Notes under the pieces: generated by a model
The model's input: only the letters and a program-made list of their open reading frames with translations
Database searches by the model: none
What the model was told of the DNA's origin: nothing
Part shown: in pieces, positions 5,721 to 5,772 of the stretch
Position numbering within the stretch: the first letter of the stretch is position 1
Layout: each line of letters begins with the position of its first letter
Program-made: the position numbers and the translations under genes
Origin: Alphaproteobacteria bacterium
Lineage (GTDB): Bacteria > Pseudomonadota > Alphaproteobacteria > CACIAM-22H2
DNA: 5,772 nt
Direction of reading: 5' to 3'
Assembly: GCA_016869915.1 (NCBI GenBank)
Contig: VGDA01000257.1
Location: 1-5,772, forward strand

Positions 5721-5772
5721 CGCCTCGGTGACGGGGATCAGGATCCAGTGCTGCGGATCGTCGCCGTCGTCC
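5565..5772 (-). CDS. C-terminal 68 residues of an unrecognised protein (tail copy 1, 5' end outside window)
   Basis: The frame enters from the right edge and ends at TGA 5565-5567. The visible protein begins DDGDDPQHWILIPVTEAEA, continues with an Ala-rich helix and a basic segment RERRSLVRNAPKG, and ends WSSGIWIARHD. Its last 51 residues are homologous to the small ORF at 3685-3855 (32 of 51 identical, no gaps), so this is the fuller member of a paralogous pair. No membrane segment, catalytic motif or known family is evident in the part seen. The stop is followed after 33 bases by the start of the membrane protein gene on the same strand, consistent with one transcript. A complete gene length cannot be given. 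Confidence 0.75.
   Translation of the reverse strand, partial: DDGDDPQHWILIPVTEAEAAAIVAAGARGVAASVDGLDRERRSLVRNAPKGAPKTLRWSSGIWIARHD

Overview
The window is very GC-rich (clearly above two-thirds G+C by eye) and uses strongly GC-biased third codon positions. It looks like a chromosomal accessory segment of a high-GC bacterium. A proteobacterium is my best guess, from the HigBA-type toxin-antitoxin pair, but no ribosomal or housekeeping marker is present and I cannot name the taxon.

Left part, plus strand (1-958). The window opens inside the 3' end of a gene that ends at 241, possibly a serine hydrolase. A 125-base gap with no convincing gene follows. Next comes a HigB-type toxin (from 367) and its HigA-type antitoxin (to 958). 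The pair is structurally abnormal. The toxin frame has no stop where HigB normally ends, and the antitoxin frame has no start codon where HigA normally begins. The two run into each other in different frames.

Right part, minus strand (5772 down to 986). Five genes or gene remnants point the same way with short gaps and end convergently against higA. In transcription order they are: the C-terminus of an unrecognised protein ending in GIWIARHD (tail copy 1); a 103-residue two-helix membrane protein with a strong ribosome binding site; an approximately 400-residue protein with a hydrophobic C-terminal half, whose N-terminus appears to be in another frame; a small ORF homologous to tail copy 1 (tail copy 2, ending GIWIASHD); and an 892-residue PLD-nuclease/SF2-helicase protein of a kind typical of defence islands.

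The most interesting structure is around the helicase start. A 176-base block (the end of the tail gene plus about 20 bases after its stop) occurs at 5545-5720 and, diverged but ungapped, at 3665-3840. The second copy abuts the helicase ATG exactly. The first 19 bases of the helicase gene recur (18 of 19 identical) at the start of the small tail ORF. The layout suggests a recombining cassette: tail, then membrane pair, then tail, then helicase. The joint role of these genes is not known to me. A helicase/nuclease sensor coupled to membrane effectors is a reasonable but unproven reading. Three places show frame breaks of the same sense (one base too many), so base-level sequence quality should be checked before building on them.
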